Assembly (NCBI GenBank): GCA_963838885.1
Contig: CAWITB010000004.1
Span: 1 to 64,000 of the forward strand
Length of the DNA stretch: 64,000 bases
Direction: 5' to 3'
Origin: JAICMB01 sp963838885
GTDB taxonomy: Bacteria > Acidobacteriota > Terriglobia > Bryobacterales > Bryobacteraceae
The notes beneath the pieces are model-generated. The model had not been told where the DNA came from, did not search any database, and saw only the letters and a program-made list of their open reading frames with translations. Below, piece after piece: positions 52,504 to 60,973 of the stretch. The first letter of the stretch is position 1; the number at the start of each line of letters is the position of its first letter. The position numbers were made by a program, and so were the translations under genes.

Positions 52504-54408
52504 TCACGACGCCCGCCTCCACCGCGCCCGCGTGCCCTTTCGAATCGCGACAGGCGCAAGCGCCAGGCGCATTCTCCGCCGTCCAAACAGCATCCAATCC
52601 GCGAACAGTCCCACGCCCCCCAACAACGCCAGCCATTGCCATAGGTCTCGCGCCGGCGCTTCAGAGGCGAATCGGGCCGGTATTCCGTGCCGCGCGCTCG
52701 CCGGCTTCCACACCGTATCGCCGGCTTCGGGCAGCGTCAGAGAATAGACCAACTCGCGTTCCCCGCCGATCACGCGCACGATTCCCGGCGACTCCGTAAA
52801 GAAGCGCAGCTTCCGCCCATTCACGGTGAACGGAACGTTGCGCCCGTTTTCGCTCACCACGCGGATCGACGCCGGGGCCGGCTCGGACTCCAGATCCACA
52901 TTCACCAGTCCGGCCGCGGCCGCCGTCAGCTCCGTCTGCCGGAACGTATCCGGAGCCATCCAGCGCAGAATATTGGCGAACAGCAATGGCGTCGCCAGCT
53001 CGTATTTCAGCTCCGAATTCATGGGGTGGAACCCCAGCGCAACCGTTTTCGTTCTGCCCTCGCGCGCCGCAATCACGGGACCGCTGTCGCTCTCCGCCAC
53101 CGCGATATCTCCGCTCTCCAGCCGGAACACCTCGGCCCTATCGATCTCCATATCCTTGGCGCGCAATCCCGCGCCCAGCGGATGGTCTGAGCGCCAGCCC
53201 GTCAGCTTCAACTTGTCTACCGTCGCGCGCACCGCGATCGGCGACGATTTCGCAGGCGGCTCGATCCAGATGGCGCCCGTCGCGGGCGGCTCCGGCGGAG
53301 CGAAACGGTCCAGCACCACGATCCCCGCGCCGCCCGGCCTATAGCGCGCCGGCGGCAGGAACGTGGCTTGGGCGCTCGGAATAGCGGTGAACACCGGCCG
53401 CAAAAGTTCCGGCCGATCGGAATAAACCGTCACCGCGATCGCTTGCCGCGCCGGCAATTCCAGCACCGCCCTGTCGTCCTCCGGGAACGCATCGCGTGTC
53501 AGCAGGCGGGCTTCAAGCCAGCCCCCCGCTTTGGTCTTGAATTGAAACGCCGCCGTATCCTCGCCGCCGGGCTTTAGCGTCAGCCGCTTGCTTCCAACCG
53601 GCGCGCCTCCAAACGCAACCACCAGCGGCACGGTCTTAAGAGCGTTGCCGTAATTCTTGGCGGCGATGAAAATGTCCCATGCATCCGCGTCCGTCAGCGA
53701 GCGGCGCACGCCCACCTTGCGCAAACCCACGTTCGCGATCGCGCCCGTTACGGGAATCACACGCAGATTGCCGGGCGCCTGCAGCGGCGCGGGAACATCG
53801 TCCGGCACGCGCCCCGCTCCTACGAACACAATCTCGCCCGCGCGCCTTGCGCGCAAAGCCTGCGCCTGCCGCGCAAACTCGATCGCCTGCTCGATATTCA
53901 ACGCCGAGGCGCCCGGCTGTGTTTCATCGATCGCGCGCGCGATCTTGACGCGGTCGGCCTCAAATAGTGTGGCCGGCAGAGGCAATTCGCCCGCCCGCAC
54001 CACCATCACGCGATCGCTCCGCGGGAGCGCCCTGACGTACGCTCGCGCCCGCGCTCTGGCCTCTTCGATCAGGCGATGGCCGCCGCCGTTTCGCGCCGCC
54101 ATCCAAGCCGAGGAATCGAGCAGCAGAACGTGATCGCGCGAGGCGCGATCGGGCGATCCAAGGCGCACTTGCGCGATCGCCAGCAACAACAACGCCACGC
54201 TCAGCAACTGCAAAGCCAGCGACCAGGGTTGCCGTATTTTGCGCCGATGCCGCATTTCCGGCGTCCTGTCCGTGGCGCCGAAAAAGCGCAGCGTCGGCAC
54301 GCGTACGCGCTGCCGTTGCCGATCGAGCAGGTATAGCGTTACGATCGCGCCGGAAAGCCCGCCCAGCAGCGCCAGGAACTCGGGCAGCGTCAGGTTGAGA
54401 AAAAACAT
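52504..54408 (-). CDS. BatA-type membrane protein with degenerate VWA domain
   Basis: A 634-residue protein with the BatA N-terminal domain: two helices (LPEFLALLGGLSGAIVTLYL and WSLALQLLSVALLLLAIAQV) separated by the conserved VPTLRFF segment. A VWA-like strand DHVLLLDSSAWM has lost part of the MIDAS. A long beta-rich extracytoplasmic part and a C-terminal helix (WQWLALLGGVGLFADWMLFG) complete it. Partner of the following double-VWA protein; the two are 67 bases apart. It likely belongs to the MoxR chaperone complex in the inner membrane. Confidence 0.8.
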   Translation of the reverse strand: MFFLNLTLPEFLALLGGLSGAIVTLYLLDRQRQRVRVPTLRFFGATDRTPEMRHRRKIRQPWSLALQLLSVALLLLAIAQVRLGSPDRASRDHVLLLDSSAWMAARNGGGHRLIEEARARARAYVRALPRSDRVMVVRAGELPLPATLFEADRVKIARAIDETQPGASALNIEQAIEFARQAQALRARRAGEIVFVGAGRVPDDVPAPLQAPGNLRVIPVTGAIANVGLRKVGVRRSLTDADAWDIFIAAKNYGNALKTVPLVVAFGGAPVGSKRLTLKPGGEDTAAFQFKTKAGGWLEARLLTRDAFPEDDRAVLELPARQAIAVTVYSDRPELLRPVFTAIPSAQATFLPPARYRPGGAGIVVLDRFAPPEPPATGAIWIEPPAKSSPIAVRATVDKLKLTGWRSDHPLGAGLRAKDMEIDRAEVFRLESGDIAVAESDSGPVIAAREGRTKTVALGFHPMNSELKYELATPLLFANILRWMAPDTFRQTELTAAAAGLVNVDLESEPAPASIRVVSENGRNVPFTVNGRKLRFFTESPGIVRVIGGERELVYSLTLPEAGDTVWKPASARHGIPARFASEAPARDLWQWLALLGGVGLFADWMLFGRRRMRLALAPVAIRKGTRARWRRAS

Positions 54409-54432
54409 GGGGATCTTAAAACTTGTCCCGTT

Positions 54433-55317
54433 CTACTGAATCGCTCCGGACCGCACCAGCGGCCCGAATACCGCTTCTTCTATGGGCGTCGCAGTGGAGA
54501 AGCCGACGTAGCGGCCGGAGTTGCGCAAACCCACGCGTTGAATCCTCTGCGCGTATTCGTCGAATGCCGCGGTGTAGTTTTCGCGCGCGGCTTCGTCGAA
54601 AGCGAGCTCCAAGGCGGCGCCCGTTTCCGCATCGGTGAGCTCCAGTTGACCGTCCCACGGCGGCACGCGATCCTCCTCCGCCCAGACGTGCACAAGAATC
54701 AGTTCGTTGCCGAAATCGGCCAGATACTGCAACGGCTTCTCGCAGTCCGCATCGTCGAGAAAATCCGAAATAACGATCAGCAGCCCGCTGCGCGGATACT
54801 TCGAAACGAACTGCCGCGCGGCCTGGAAATAATCGGTTCTCCCTCCCGGCGTGAGGCCGCTCAAATAGTTGGCTGTCGCGACGAAGCGGTGCCGTCCGCC
54901 CGCGCACAAAAACGAGTCCTTCAGATCGTCGCCGAACGGCTGGATCGCGATGGTGTCCAGCCGCACCAGCCCCACATAGCACATCGCCGCGGCCAGTTTG
55001 CGCGCGTAGTCGAATTTGTTCACCGCGCCCGTGTCCATGGAGCTGCTTACGTCCAGCAGCAGGCGCACCGGGATGCGCGGCTCGATCTGAAACATTTTCA
55101 GAAACAGCTTCTCCAGCCGCAGATAGGCGCGCCAATTGACGGCCCGCAGATCGTCGCCGTGGTGAAAATGGCGATGCTCCAGAAATTCCTGTCCGGGACC
55201 CGAAAATCGCGACACGTTATGCCCACCCACGAGTCCGGGAAAAGACTTCTGCCACTGTATCGCCAGCCGCTCCAATTTATGAAGGAACTCGCTTTCGACA
55301 ATGGGTTGCCGCTGCAT
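54433..55317 (-). CDS. DUF58 protein of the MoxR operon
   Basis: A 294-residue protein of the DUF58 family. The signature GHNVSRFSGPGQEFLEHRHF, then GDDLRAVNWRAYLRLEKLFL is followed by a VWA-like fold (VRLLLDVSSSMDTGAVNKFD with an intact DxSxS). Adapter between the MoxR ATPase and membrane VWA partners; the client is unknown. ATG 55317 chosen (MQRQPIVESEF), 13 bases after the moxR stop. The upstream in-frame ATG (55413) lies in moxR. Confidence 0.9.
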   Translation of the reverse strand: MQRQPIVESEFLHKLERLAIQWQKSFPGLVGGHNVSRFSGPGQEFLEHRHFHHGDDLRAVNWRAYLRLEKLFLKMFQIEPRIPVRLLLDVSSSMDTGAVNKFDYARKLAAAMCYVGLVRLDTIAIQPFGDDLKDSFLCAGGRHRFVATANYLSGLTPGGRTDYFQAARQFVSKYPRSGLLIVISDFLDDADCEKPLQYLADFGNELILVHVWAEEDRVPPWDGQLELTDAETGAALELAFDEAARENYTAAFDEYAQRIQRVGLRNSGRYVGFSTATPIEEAVFGPLVRSGAIQ

Positions 55318-55330
55318 TGTACACCGCTGT

Positions 55331-56326
55331 CTAATGCGCCGCGGCGGCCGCGGAAACGCTCGTGATGATCCTCGACAGCACCGTTTCGGGCGTCTGTCCG
55401 TCGGCGTGCGCATCGAAATTCAGAATAATGCGATGGCGAAGCACCGCCGGCGCCATGGTCCGCAGGTCCTCCCCGCTCAGATTCAGCCGTCCGCGCATCA
55501 GCGCGAATACTCTCCCGCATTCGATGAGCGCTTGCGCCCCGCGCGGCGAGCTCCCATAGCGGATATAGCGGTTCGCGAGCTCGTGGGCGTAGTCCGTGCC
55601 AGGCTGCGTCGCCATTACGAGGTCGATCGCGAAATCCTGCACGTGCGGCGCGATCAGCACATCTTTCGCGACCGACCGCAGTTCCATGATCTCGGACCGA
55701 TCCACCATCGGCGACACGGGCTGGTCTTCACGCTGCACGGTGCGATCGACGATGCGGCCGAGATCCTCGCGCGAAGGATAATTCACCAGAATCTTCATCA
55801 GAAAACGGTCGAGCTGCGCTTCCGGAAGCGGATACGTGCCTTCCATCTCGATGGGGTTCTGCGTCGCCATGACGAGAAACGGCGCCTCCAGCTCGTGCGT
55901 GGTCGTCCCGCTCGTCACGGTGCGCTCCTGCATGGCCTCGAGCAGCGCCGATTGCGTCTTCGGCGTGGCGCGATTGATCTCGTCCGCCAGGACCAGGTTC
56001 GCGAAAATCGGGCCCGGCTGAAAGCGCAGCGACTTGGCCCCGAGCTGATCGGCCTCAATCATCATGCTGCCGACAATGTCCGCGGGCATGAGGTCGGGCG
56101 TGAACTGGATGCGTGAATATTTCAGATGCAGCACGCGCGCCAGCGTTCGCAGCAGCGTCGTCTTGCCCAGCCCCGGTACGCCTTCGAGCAGAACATGCCC
56201 ACCGGCGATCAGGCAGATCAGTACGCCATCGACGACATCCTGCTGCCCCACGATGATTTTGGCGATCTCATTGCGAACCTCGCCGAGTTTCGAGGTCGCA
56301 AGCTGAAGGGCCGAGCCGCTGGACAC
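55331..56326 (-). CDS. moxR: MoxR-type AAA+ ATPase
   Basis: A 331-residue AAA+ ATPase. Walker A GVPGLGKTT, Walker B NLVLADEINR, sensor 1 FLVMATQNPIEMEGTYPLPE, sensor 2 RGAQALIECGR. MoxR proteins work as chaperones with VWA proteins to insert cofactors or assemble complexes. First gene of the leftward operon with DUF58, BatA and VWA genes. Its upstream region carries three exact 15-bp repeats (56352-56396), 26 bases from the ATG. Confidence 0.95.
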   Translation of the reverse strand: MSSGSALQLATSKLGEVRNEIAKIIVGQQDVVDGVLICLIAGGHVLLEGVPGLGKTTLLRTLARVLHLKYSRIQFTPDLMPADIVGSMMIEADQLGAKSLRFQPGPIFANLVLADEINRATPKTQSALLEAMQERTVTSGTTTHELEAPFLVMATQNPIEMEGTYPLPEAQLDRFLMKILVNYPSREDLGRIVDRTVQREDQPVSPMVDRSEIMELRSVAKDVLIAPHVQDFAIDLVMATQPGTDYAHELANRYIRYGSSPRGAQALIECGRVFALMRGRLNLSGEDLRTMAPAVLRHRIILNFDAHADGQTPETVLSRIITSVSAAAAAH

Positions 56327-56351
56327 TTCTCCATTTTAGTTGATGCAACTT

Positions 56352-56396
56352 GCTTTAGCGCGATACGCTTTAGCGCGATACGCTTTAGCGCGATAC
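56352..56396. repeat. Three exact 15-bp direct repeats between divergent genes
   Basis: The unit GCTTTAGCGCGATAC is repeated three times head to tail without a gap. It lies between moxR (leftward, ATG 56326) and the BI-1 gene (rightward, ATG 56451). A 15-bp period is about one and a half helical turns. The array could be binding sites for a regulator of one or both units, or a slippage repeat. Confidence 0.85.
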
Positions 56397-56450
56397 TGTA
56401 GATAGACGCGCGTCCGATTCGTCGGCCTGCCCGTCCTAAAGGAAGGCCGC

Positions 56451-57165
56451 ATGAACTACGACACGCCCTATCGTCTCAATTTCGAATCCGCAGCCGGCGT
56501 CGAGGTACGCGCCGCTTTTATCCGCCGCACCTATGCGCACCTTGCGGGCGCGATTCTCGCATTCGTTCTTCTCGAAGCTCTGCTGTTCCAGACCAGCCTG
56601 CCGGAGGCCTTCGTTGGAGTGCTCGGGACGAGCCGCTATTCCTGGCTGATCGTCCTGCTCGCCTTCATGGGCGTGTCCCACTTCGCAAATAAATGGGCGC
56701 TCTCGAATACCTCGCTCGAGATGCAATACGCCGGCCTGAGCATCTACGTCGTGGCCGAAGCCATTATCTTCGTCCCGCTGCTCTACCTCGCTCAGAGGCT
56801 CGCCGGCGGTCGAAGTCATACTCTCAGCCGGTCTCATTACGCTGCTCCTCTTTGCGGGCCTTACTTATACCGTATTCACGACGCGCAAGGACTTCACGTT
56901 CCTCGGCGGCTTTTTGAAGATCTCGTTTTTCGTCGCACTTGGGATCATCGCCGCAAGCATCCTTTTCGGATTCAACTTGGGCTTGATCTTCTCGGCTTTT
57001 ATGGTGATCGTGGCCGCGGCCTCGATCCTCTACAACACCTCAAACCTACTGAACATTTACAATCCCAACCAGTACGTGGCGGCTGCGCTATCGCTGTTCG
57101 CCTCCGTCGCGCTGCTGTTCTGGTACATTCTGCGGATTTTAATGGGTTCCTCGCGGCGCGGCTAG
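56451..57165 (+). CDS. BAX inhibitor-1 (UPF0005/YccA) family membrane protein, frame-shifted
   Basis: Seven-helix membrane protein of the BI-1/TMBIM family, linked to calcium leak and membrane stress in better-known members. The N-terminus (FIRRTYAHLAGAILAFVLLE, WLIVLLAFMGVSHFANKWAL) is in one frame to about 56805. The rest (VEVILSAGLITLLLFAGLTY, FTFLGGFLKISFFVALGII, FVALGIIAASILFGF, NIYNPNQYVAAALSLFASVA) is in the next, ending at 57165. A single extra base near 56800-56812, in a GGCGG run, accounts for it. Both halves together are full length (about 237 residues). AAGGAAGG precedes the ATG. Confidence 0.85.
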
Positions 57166-57277
57166 CCAGCCGGTCCTTCGCCCTCATCGGATTCCCGCTG
57201 GCGTGGCGAGAGCGCCAGCGCGCTTGGGCGCGCGAGAGTCGGCGTCGACAGTGGGGGCTTCGTGGGCTGGCGATTGC

Positions 57278-57865
57278 CTACGAGTTCGCTTGCTTTTCCG
57301 CCAGGGGACCAACAACCGGCACAACGAAGCGTTGATTGTTATAGGCCTTGTACATGAGAAACAGCCAGCAGGCCAACAGGGCGAGCCTGAAGAGCAGATA
57401 GAACATGCTGTAAATGGGCCAGAAGCCATAACCGTAAAAGGAGTTGAACATGACCGTCCCGAAGATGATGCTGAGGATGGTGGCGGCGCCGAAAAAGAAG
57501 ATCGACTGCCAGGCGTGGAAGCGGACGGTGCGGTTCTGGTTGTACGGGGCCAGAACGAGGAAGACGATGCCCGTGATCCAGCCGAGCGCGTAACAGAGCG
57601 CGGACGCGACATTCTCGGTCAGGCCCGGCGCGGAAACCGGCGCGGGTGGCGGAACGTACGACGCCTGCGGGTTATACCCCGGTCCCGGGTTGTAGCCCGG
57701 AGGCGGCGGCGGGGCGTTGTAAGGGGGCTGGGGCGCAGGGGCGGCGCCATACGCGGCTCCGGCTGCTGCGGCCGGAGGGGGATTTCCCGGTGCGGCGACC
57801 GTGGCCCCGCACTTAGCGCAGAAACGGCCCTCGACACTGGAGCCGCAGTTAGGGCAAAAAGCCAT
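57278..57865 (-). CDS. Zinc-ribbon membrane protein (DUF4870-like)
   Basis: A 195-residue protein. Residues 1-22 form a zinc ribbon (CPNCGSSVEGRFCAKCG), 25-80 a Pro/Ala/Tyr linker, and 90-185 three membrane helices around the DUF4870 pattern (ASALCYALGWITGIVFLV, VRFHAWQSIFFFGA, YLLFRLALLACWLFLMY). No enzymatic motif. The family is frequent in Acidobacteria and its role is unknown. It converges with the BI-1 gene. Confidence 0.8.
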   Translation of the reverse strand: MAFCPNCGSSVEGRFCAKCGATVAAPGNPPPAAAAGAAYGAAPAPQPPYNAPPPPPGYNPGPGYNPQASYVPPPAPVSAPGLTENVASALCYALGWITGIVFLVLAPYNQNRTVRFHAWQSIFFFGAATILSIIFGTVMFNSFYGYGFWPIYSMFYLLFRLALLACWLFLMYKAYNNQRFVVPVVGPLAEKQANS

Positions 57866-57947
57866 TTTCTAAAAAACCTCCGTCAAAGTACTCTACCGGA
57901 AATGTAGTGACGCAAGCAAGTCCTACGTTACACTTCCGGGTACTAGC

Positions 57948-59813
57948 CTAGCGGCGCACGTCCGCGAGTGACACTGCAGGCAAGTATGGCGCGGCCGGCG
58001 TGGATTTCCACCAGTTGCCCGTGGCGCGGCGCTCCGCCCAGGTGGTGAATTCATAGGGGGCGATTACGGCGCGGACATATTTTGGAGGCGCATTAGGGAA
58101 GGGGTTTTTTTCGAGCAGGCGTAAAACGGTGGGGGAACCTTGCAAGAGCCGGACCACGAAGTTCGCGAACCAGGGGCTGCTTTGGTATGGCCCGAGAGCG
58201 GCAAACCACATCTGCCAATCGAGGCGCGGCTGATAAGGCGCGACCCAGGGCGGGCGCCGCGCGAGGGGTCCGGCTTTGTATTTGAATTCGTATGTGAGCC
58301 AGTTGACGCCATCGTTCGAGCCCTGCACCGCGATCTCGGGCCGGGTGGTAGTCATGACGGCAAAGAGCCCGTAGCTATTGACGATGCCGAAGCGCGAGGT
58401 GAACTGTAGCAGCGCGGCTTCGGGCGCGGGCAGGGAGCGGCCGAAAACCGTGAGCAATTGCAAAAGACCCAGCACGATTACGAGGACGGTCACGACGCGC
58501 GTCAAGGGACGCCAGAGGGGGCGCGGGTGACGAACCGTAGTGACGCGGGGAAAGGTGAAATCGTCAAATAGGAACAGGCACAGCGCAATCGTGAGCCAGT
58601 TAAAGAAGGCATAGTTTCCGGTCGTAAGAATGAGGATCTGGAAAAGGATCAGGAGAACGGCGCCGGCGTGGCGAATGCGCCTTGGCATGAAAACGCAAAA
58701 GGGTACGAGCAGCTCGATGAAAAAGACGCCGGCGGTCGAGTATGTTTGAAACCAGGCGGGAAGCTGCTGCATGTACCAGGCGAGCGGCGTGGGGATGGGT
58801 TGGGTGAAGTACTGGAAATCCATGGCCCGCAGACTGCGCCAATTGGGATCGCCGCTGAGCAGTTTCACGACGCCGGATGAAAACATGAGGCGGAACAGGA
58901 GCAGCCGGTAGAGCCACACGACGAGTGTGGACGATCCCAGGAAAATGGCCAAAAATCCGGCCTCGAGCAGCAGCATGTCCCACTGAAACGAGAGAAAATC
59001 CTGCCCTACTGAACAGAGCGAAAGATAGAGCAGGAAGAGCGCCACGAGACAGGTCCGTTGAAAGAAGCCGAGCAGCAGCACGACGGCGAGCGCGGCTCCG
59101 GCGATGCACGACCAGGTCAAGGCGGGGTCGCTGTGCCAGATCCAGAAAAGGCTCGGCAGCAGACGCCAGGCCCGTGCCGGTCCCACGGATTGGGAGACGG
59201 CCTCGAGGAAATCGGCGGCGGGGAGAATGCCGCGCGAGCCGATGAGACCCCGGATCTGCACGCCGAAGGAGAGGAAGGCGGCGAGATAAATGAGCGCGAG
59301 CGCGCGCAGGAATAGCCACTCGATCTTTTGGTATGTCAGGGGCCGGACGCGCTTGCCCCACAGGACCACAGTGATCCAGTAAAACGCGCTGCGATGGGCC
59401 GCAATGACGCGATAGGCCAGTTCGGACGCGGGAGCGAAGCCAGGCAGAGTTTCATAGAGGCGGAGCGGCCAGGATCTTCCCGGCGCATAGGCAAGGAGCT
59501 GAAAGACGGCGTGGGCCCCAGCGAGGATCTCGCCGTGCGGCATGACGAGTTGCACGGATTTTGCGAAGGACTCCGGCGGGATTTGCTGGAACCGGGCTGC
59601 CGCCTCTTGAGAGGGCGCGTAATCGACGCTTGTGCCGGTCAGCTCATTTAAATAGTCGATCCAGATGCGGCAGAATCCACAGTGGCCGTCGAAGATCAGC
59701 AGAGGGCGTTCCAGTGCGATGTTCTCGGCCATGTTCCAGACGATAACATCAGATACAGTCCAGGGCTGGCCCAAGAGCCGGAATTGAGGTACCCTCTTCA
59801 TATTCGCTTCCAT
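57948..59813 (-). CDS. DCC thioredoxin-like domain fused to lipase maturation factor-like membrane protein
   Basis: A 621-residue protein. The DCC (DUF393) domain at about 35-150 has the redox motif DGHCGFC. Eight or more membrane helices follow, and the C-terminal soluble part (about 500-600) has FAVMTTTRPEIAVQGSNDGV, NWLTYEFKYKAGPLARRPPW and QPRLDWQMWFAALG, the hallmark of lipase maturation factor (LMF1/2-like) proteins. In animals LMF1 folds secreted lipases. A bacterial role in oxidative folding of exported proteins is inferred from the DCC thiol pair. Start unclear: 59813, 59801 (GGAAG before it) or 59732. Confidence 0.8.
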   Translation of the reverse strand: MEANMKRVPQFRLLGQPWTVSDVIVWNMAENIALERPLLIFDGHCGFCRIWIDYLNELTGTSVDYAPSQEAAARFQQIPPESFAKSVQLVMPHGEILAGAHAVFQLLAYAPGRSWPLRLYETLPGFAPASELAYRVIAAHRSAFYWITVVLWGKRVRPLTYQKIEWLFLRALALIYLAAFLSFGVQIRGLIGSRGILPAADFLEAVSQSVGPARAWRLLPSLFWIWHSDPALTWSCIAGAALAVVLLLGFFQRTCLVALFLLYLSLCSVGQDFLSFQWDMLLLEAGFLAIFLGSSTLVVWLYRLLLFRLMFSSGVVKLLSGDPNWRSLRAMDFQYFTQPIPTPLAWYMQQLPAWFQTYSTAGVFFIELLVPFCVFMPRRIRHAGAVLLILFQILILTTGNYAFFNWLTIALCLFLFDDFTFPRVTTVRHPRPLWRPLTRVVTVLVIVLGLLQLLTVFGRSLPAPEAALLQFTSRFGIVNSYGLFAVMTTTRPEIAVQGSNDGVNWLTYEFKYKAGPLARRPPWVAPYQPRLDWQMWFAALGPYQSSPWFANFVVRLLQGSPTVLRLLEKNPFPNAPPKYVRAVIAPYEFTTWAERRATGNWWKSTPAAPYLPAVSLADVRR

Positions 59814-59930
59814 TTTTCATAGAGCGTCTACGCCCATATGGAAGTGATAGAATTGTAGGGACTACCGGCTGCAACCCGGCGTTGCGGCCCGCGTCTATTG
59901 ATAGGAGTTGCAGCGAAGCAAGGGAAGCAA

Positions 59931-60917
59931 ATGGCAGATCAACACATGATGATGCCCCAGGACCCGGATGTGCATCTGGCCAGACTGCTGGCGCCGCAGG
60001 ATGTCGAAACCCCGTGGTACCGGTCGATTTTTCAGAACATAAAAGAAGCCATTCACCCGCCCAAGCTGCCGCCCCTCGAGCTCACTTCCAAACCTGTAGA
60101 AGTAAAAGATATCTGGGGGTTTTACGGCGGCCAGGAGAAGCGCGCCGGCCTGACCTCGATGCTGATCCACGGCGGCGTCATCGCGCTGCTGTTTATCATC
60201 GGAACGAACAAGCAGGTGCAGCAGGTTGTCAGAGAGCAAATAACGCTGATCGCGCCCGACCTCGCTCCCTACAAGCCGACGCCTCCTAAGAAGACCGAGA
60301 TGGGCGGCGGCGGTGGCGGCGGCGACCGCTCGCCTACGCCGGTCACCAAGGGCAAGCTTCCCAAGTTGGCGGACCATCAGTTCGTGCCGCCTATGATCAG
60401 CAAGGTGGAAAATCCGAAGCTTCCGATGGATCCCACGCTGATCATCCAGCCGGACGCTCCGGTCCCGAACGTGAATATGACGCAGCTTGGCGATCCTCTC
60501 TCGGGCAAGCTCGGCGCATCGAACGGCACCGGCGCGGGAGGTGGCATGGGCAGCGGAGCCGGCGGTGGCATTGGACCCGGTTCGGGCGCCGGATATGGTC
60601 CGGGCCACGGCGGCAACTTTGGCGGCGGAGCGTACAAGATCGGCGGCGGCGTCTCCTCCCCGATTCCGATCTACAAGCCGGAGCCCGAGTATTCGGAAGA
60701 GGCCCGCAAGGCGAAGTTCCAGGGTACGGTGGTTCTGTTCATCGTCGTTGATGAAAAGGGCAATCCGCGCGACTTGAAAGTGATCCGCCCGCTGGGCCTC
60801 GGTCTCGACCAGAAGGCGATCGAAGCCGTGCAGAAGTGGAAATTCCGTCCCGGCATGAAGGACGGACATCCCGTGCCGGTGCAGGCCACCATCGAAGTCA
60901 ATTTCCGCTTGCTGTAA
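59931..60917 (+). CDS. TonB-type energy transducer
   Basis: A 328-residue protein. One membrane helix (about 75-92, LIHGGVIALLFIIG), a Pro/Lys stretch (APYKPTPPKKTE), a Gly-rich linker (about 200-250, built of GGG and GSG repeats), and the TonB C-terminal fold (YSEEARKAKFQGTVVLFIVV, GNPRDLKVIRPLGLGLDQKA, VQKWKFRPGMKDGHPV). It would pass proton-motive energy to outer-membrane receptors. ExbB/ExbD genes are not in the window. ATG 59931 has AAGGGAAG before it; a TTG at 59898 is less likely. Confidence 0.85.
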   Translation: MADQHMMMPQDPDVHLARLLAPQDVETPWYRSIFQNIKEAIHPPKLPPLELTSKPVEVKDIWGFYGGQEKRAGLTSMLIHGGVIALLFIIGTNKQVQQVVREQITLIAPDLAPYKPTPPKKTEMGGGGGGGDRSPTPVTKGKLPKLADHQFVPPMISKVENPKLPMDPTLIIQPDAPVPNVNMTQLGDPLSGKLGASNGTGAGGGMGSGAGGGIGPGSGAGYGPGHGGNFGGGAYKIGGGVSSPIPIYKPEPEYSEEARKAKFQGTVVLFIVVDEKGNPRDLKVIRPLGLGLDQKAIEAVQKWKFRPGMKDGHPVPVQATIEVNFRLL

Positions 60918-60930
60918 TCGCCTCATTGCC

Positions 60931-60945
60931 GTAACGAAACGTTAC
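60931..60945. promoter_or_regulatory. GTAACG-AAA-CGTTAC palindrome before the formate dehydrogenase gene
   Basis: Perfect 6-bp arms with a 3-base spacer, 14 bases after the TonB-type stop and 29 bases before the fdhA start. Short, symmetric, no T-run: more like an operator than a terminator. The regulator is unknown. Confidence 0.4.
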
Positions 60946-60973
60946 AGGCACGGCTCCTGTCCCACGGACGGGG

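Noticed and set aside
56352..56396. CRISPR array
   Set aside because: The repeats are 15 bp with no spacers and no cas genes are present.
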